Shown here one piece after another: positions 4,650 through 5,769 of a stretch of 5,769 nucleotides of DNA (position 1 is its first letter; each line of letters begins with the position of its first letter). Below the pieces are notes generated by a model. It made no database searches. It had not been told where the DNA came from and saw nothing but the letters and a program-made list of their open reading frames with translations. This stretch comes from Lentimicrobiaceae bacterium (lineage in GTDB: Bacteria; Bacteroidota; Bacteroidia; Bacteroidales; Lentimicrobiaceae), in contig JAQVEI010000166.1 of assembly GCA_028697695.1 (NCBI GenBank), positions 1 to 5,769 on the forward strand, read 5' to 3'. A program made the position numbers and the translations under genes.

Positions 4650-5769
4650 TTTATCAATGCCGCCAATTGCGTTTTATTGATGCGTTCTTTAAATGAAATT
4701 TTTATGTTTTGGTCTTTGTAGTGTTCTGCTAAGGCTTCAAAATATTTTTTGGCAAAGTCAATCTTTCCTTTTTCATCTACGGGAATTGCGGTTGACGATT
4801 TATAGCCTTTGGCTTCTACAACAAGGAATATTTTGTTGCCTTCGGTGCTTTTGATAGCATAGCAAAAGTCGGGGTTGTAATCGCCTAAAGGAGTTTTGAT
4901 TTTTAGGCGTGGAAGTTTGCCGAAAATTTCAATGCTGTCCATATTGGGGTCTTGCTCCACAATTTCCAATTCAAAATAGCTGTCGTATTCAATTACTTCT
5001 TCAAATACCCATTTTGTTTTCAGAGAAAAGTCGTTTGCAATTTCCTTTTGAAATTTGCCAACGCTTCCTGTGTCTAAATAAGTTTTGCCTTTTTCAGTTT
5101 TGAATATATTTGGCAAACCTGTTCCGTTAATTCCGTCATGCTTAATGTTTGCTTTGAGCATTGCAATTAAGTTTTTATTGATTATTTCGGAAATTTCTCT
5201 TTGAGCCTGTTCAGGATTATTGCAAAGCATTTTGGTTTTGAAATCATCACTCAAAGCATTGAAAACTTTTACCACAAAGGAAATAGGCGTTTTGGTGTTG
5301 TTGGATAAAGTGCGAACCAATTCCAAATAATCAACTTTGCTTTTGTAGGAAACGGTATCGGTTAGTTTTTCAGTAATTGCTCCTTGTTCGCCAATTTTGC
5401 TTACGTTCAGTTCAGCACGAATGGTTTGCAATAAAATTTCTTCAATGTTTACGGCTTCAATCTGTGCTTTTATGTTTTGTATCAGTTGGCTTTCCTGTTC
5501 TTCAGTCAAAGTTTCTAAAACATAAAATGCGTTCTTGTTGATTGCATTCCACAAGTTTTGAAATTCTTGCAGATGCGTTGGTTTTATGAAAACTTTCTTT
5601 TTCTCTTTCTTCTTCTCGGCTTTCTGAACATAAGTATTTGTATCTGTCGCAAACAAGCTTTCAATCGCTTTCACTTGTTCTTCGGGCAAATTTTGTTCTT
5701 TCAGAATTGCAGAGAACTCAGGCGATTTTTCAAAAATCTTTTGTCCGTCAACAATTGCCTTGCGAACAA
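4637..5769 (-). CDS. res: Type III restriction endonuclease subunit (Res), C-terminal part
   Basis: This is the restriction subunit of a type III system, which in complex with Mod hydrolyses ATP, moves along DNA and cleaves. Only the last 376 or so complete codons are in the window. The frame stays open to the right edge (VRKAIVDGQKIFEKSPEF and onward), so the SF2 helicase motifs lie outside. A basic stretch (AEKKKEKKKVF) occurs near 5620-5590. The C-terminal nuclease domain is intact: NPDF with the Asp codon at 4870-4868, then FLVVEAKG with the Glu codon at 4816-4814 and the Lys at 4810-4808, a PD-(D/E)XK signature. The TTG at 5689 is an internal leucine codon, not a start. The last residues are KSEL, and SEL plus the TGA stop overlap the GxxExxY cassette end, so the original C-terminus may have been slightly different. 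It is followed by the GxxExxY gene and mod in the same direction. Confidence 0.94.
   Translation of the reverse strand, partial: VRKAIVDGQKIFEKSPEFSAILKEQNLPEEQVKAIESLFATDTNTYVQKAEKKKEKKKVFIKPTHLQEFQNLWNAINKNAFYVLETLTEEQESQLIQNIKAQIEAVNIEEILLQTIRAELNVSKIGEQGAITEKLTDTVSYKSKVDYLELVRTLSNNTKTPISFVVKVFNALSDDFKTKMLCNNPEQAQREISEIINKNLIAMLKANIKHDGINGTGLPNIFKTEKGKTYLDTGSVGKFQKEIANDFSLKTKWVFEEVIEYDSYFELEIVEQDPNMDSIEIFGKLPRLKIKTPLGDYNPDFCYAIKSTEGNKIFLVVEAKGYKSSTAIPVDEKGKIDFAKKYFEALAEHYKDQNIKISFKERINKTQLAALIKSEL

Noticed and set aside
4637..5689. Res fragment as a complete 350-residue gene starting at 5689
   Set aside because: The codon at 5689 is an internal TTG, and the frame continues open to the window edge with Res-like sequence, so the gene is simply cut off.

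Overview
The window looks like chromosomal DNA from a member of the Bacteroidota. Three things point there. The only clear promoter-like element upstream of upp is TATCTTTG, which matches the Bacteroidota -7 box TAnnTTTG. Leaders are A/T-rich without Shine-Dalgarno sequences. The uracil phosphoribosyltransferase ends in GDLAFGSKL, close to Bacteroidota Upp proteins as I remember them. Genus and species cannot be told from the sequence. Every gene I can support is on the minus strand, so transcription runs from high to low coordinates.

Layout from right to left (5' to 3' for the genes): (1) 5769-4637, the C-terminal part of a type III restriction endonuclease subunit (Res), cut by the window edge. 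(2) 4623-4195, a small GxxExxY-family protein with a PD-(D/E)XK nuclease-like signature. (3) 4186-2279, a complete type III beta-class DNA methyltransferase (Mod). (4) 2278-1908, a gene-free stretch of about 370 bases with an imperfect inverted repeat and short direct repeats. (5) 1866-1216, upp, with its own promoter element and a strong intrinsic terminator at 1197-1168. (6) 1050-1, the N-terminal 350 residues of a MacB/FtsX-type ABC transporter permease, cut by the left edge.

Res and Mod together would form a type III restriction-modification complex: Mod recognises and methylates DNA, and Res supplies ATP-driven translocation and cleavage. The order here is res then mod, the reverse of the classical mod-res order. 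upp (pyrimidine salvage) and the permease are unrelated neighbours, each with its own transcription signals.

The most interesting structure is the GxxExxY gene itself. It lies inside a precise cassette (4188-4649) bounded by inverted repeats that begin GTCTGAACTATGATTT at both outer ends. Next to the ends the arms consist of 9-bp TGATTNNNN units. These units encode the protein's C-terminal tail and overlap its start codon. One cassette end supplies the last codons and the stop of res; the other stops one base short of the mod start codon. This looks like a small self-contained genetic element inserted between res and mod with little damage to either gene. Its mobility is inferred, not shown.
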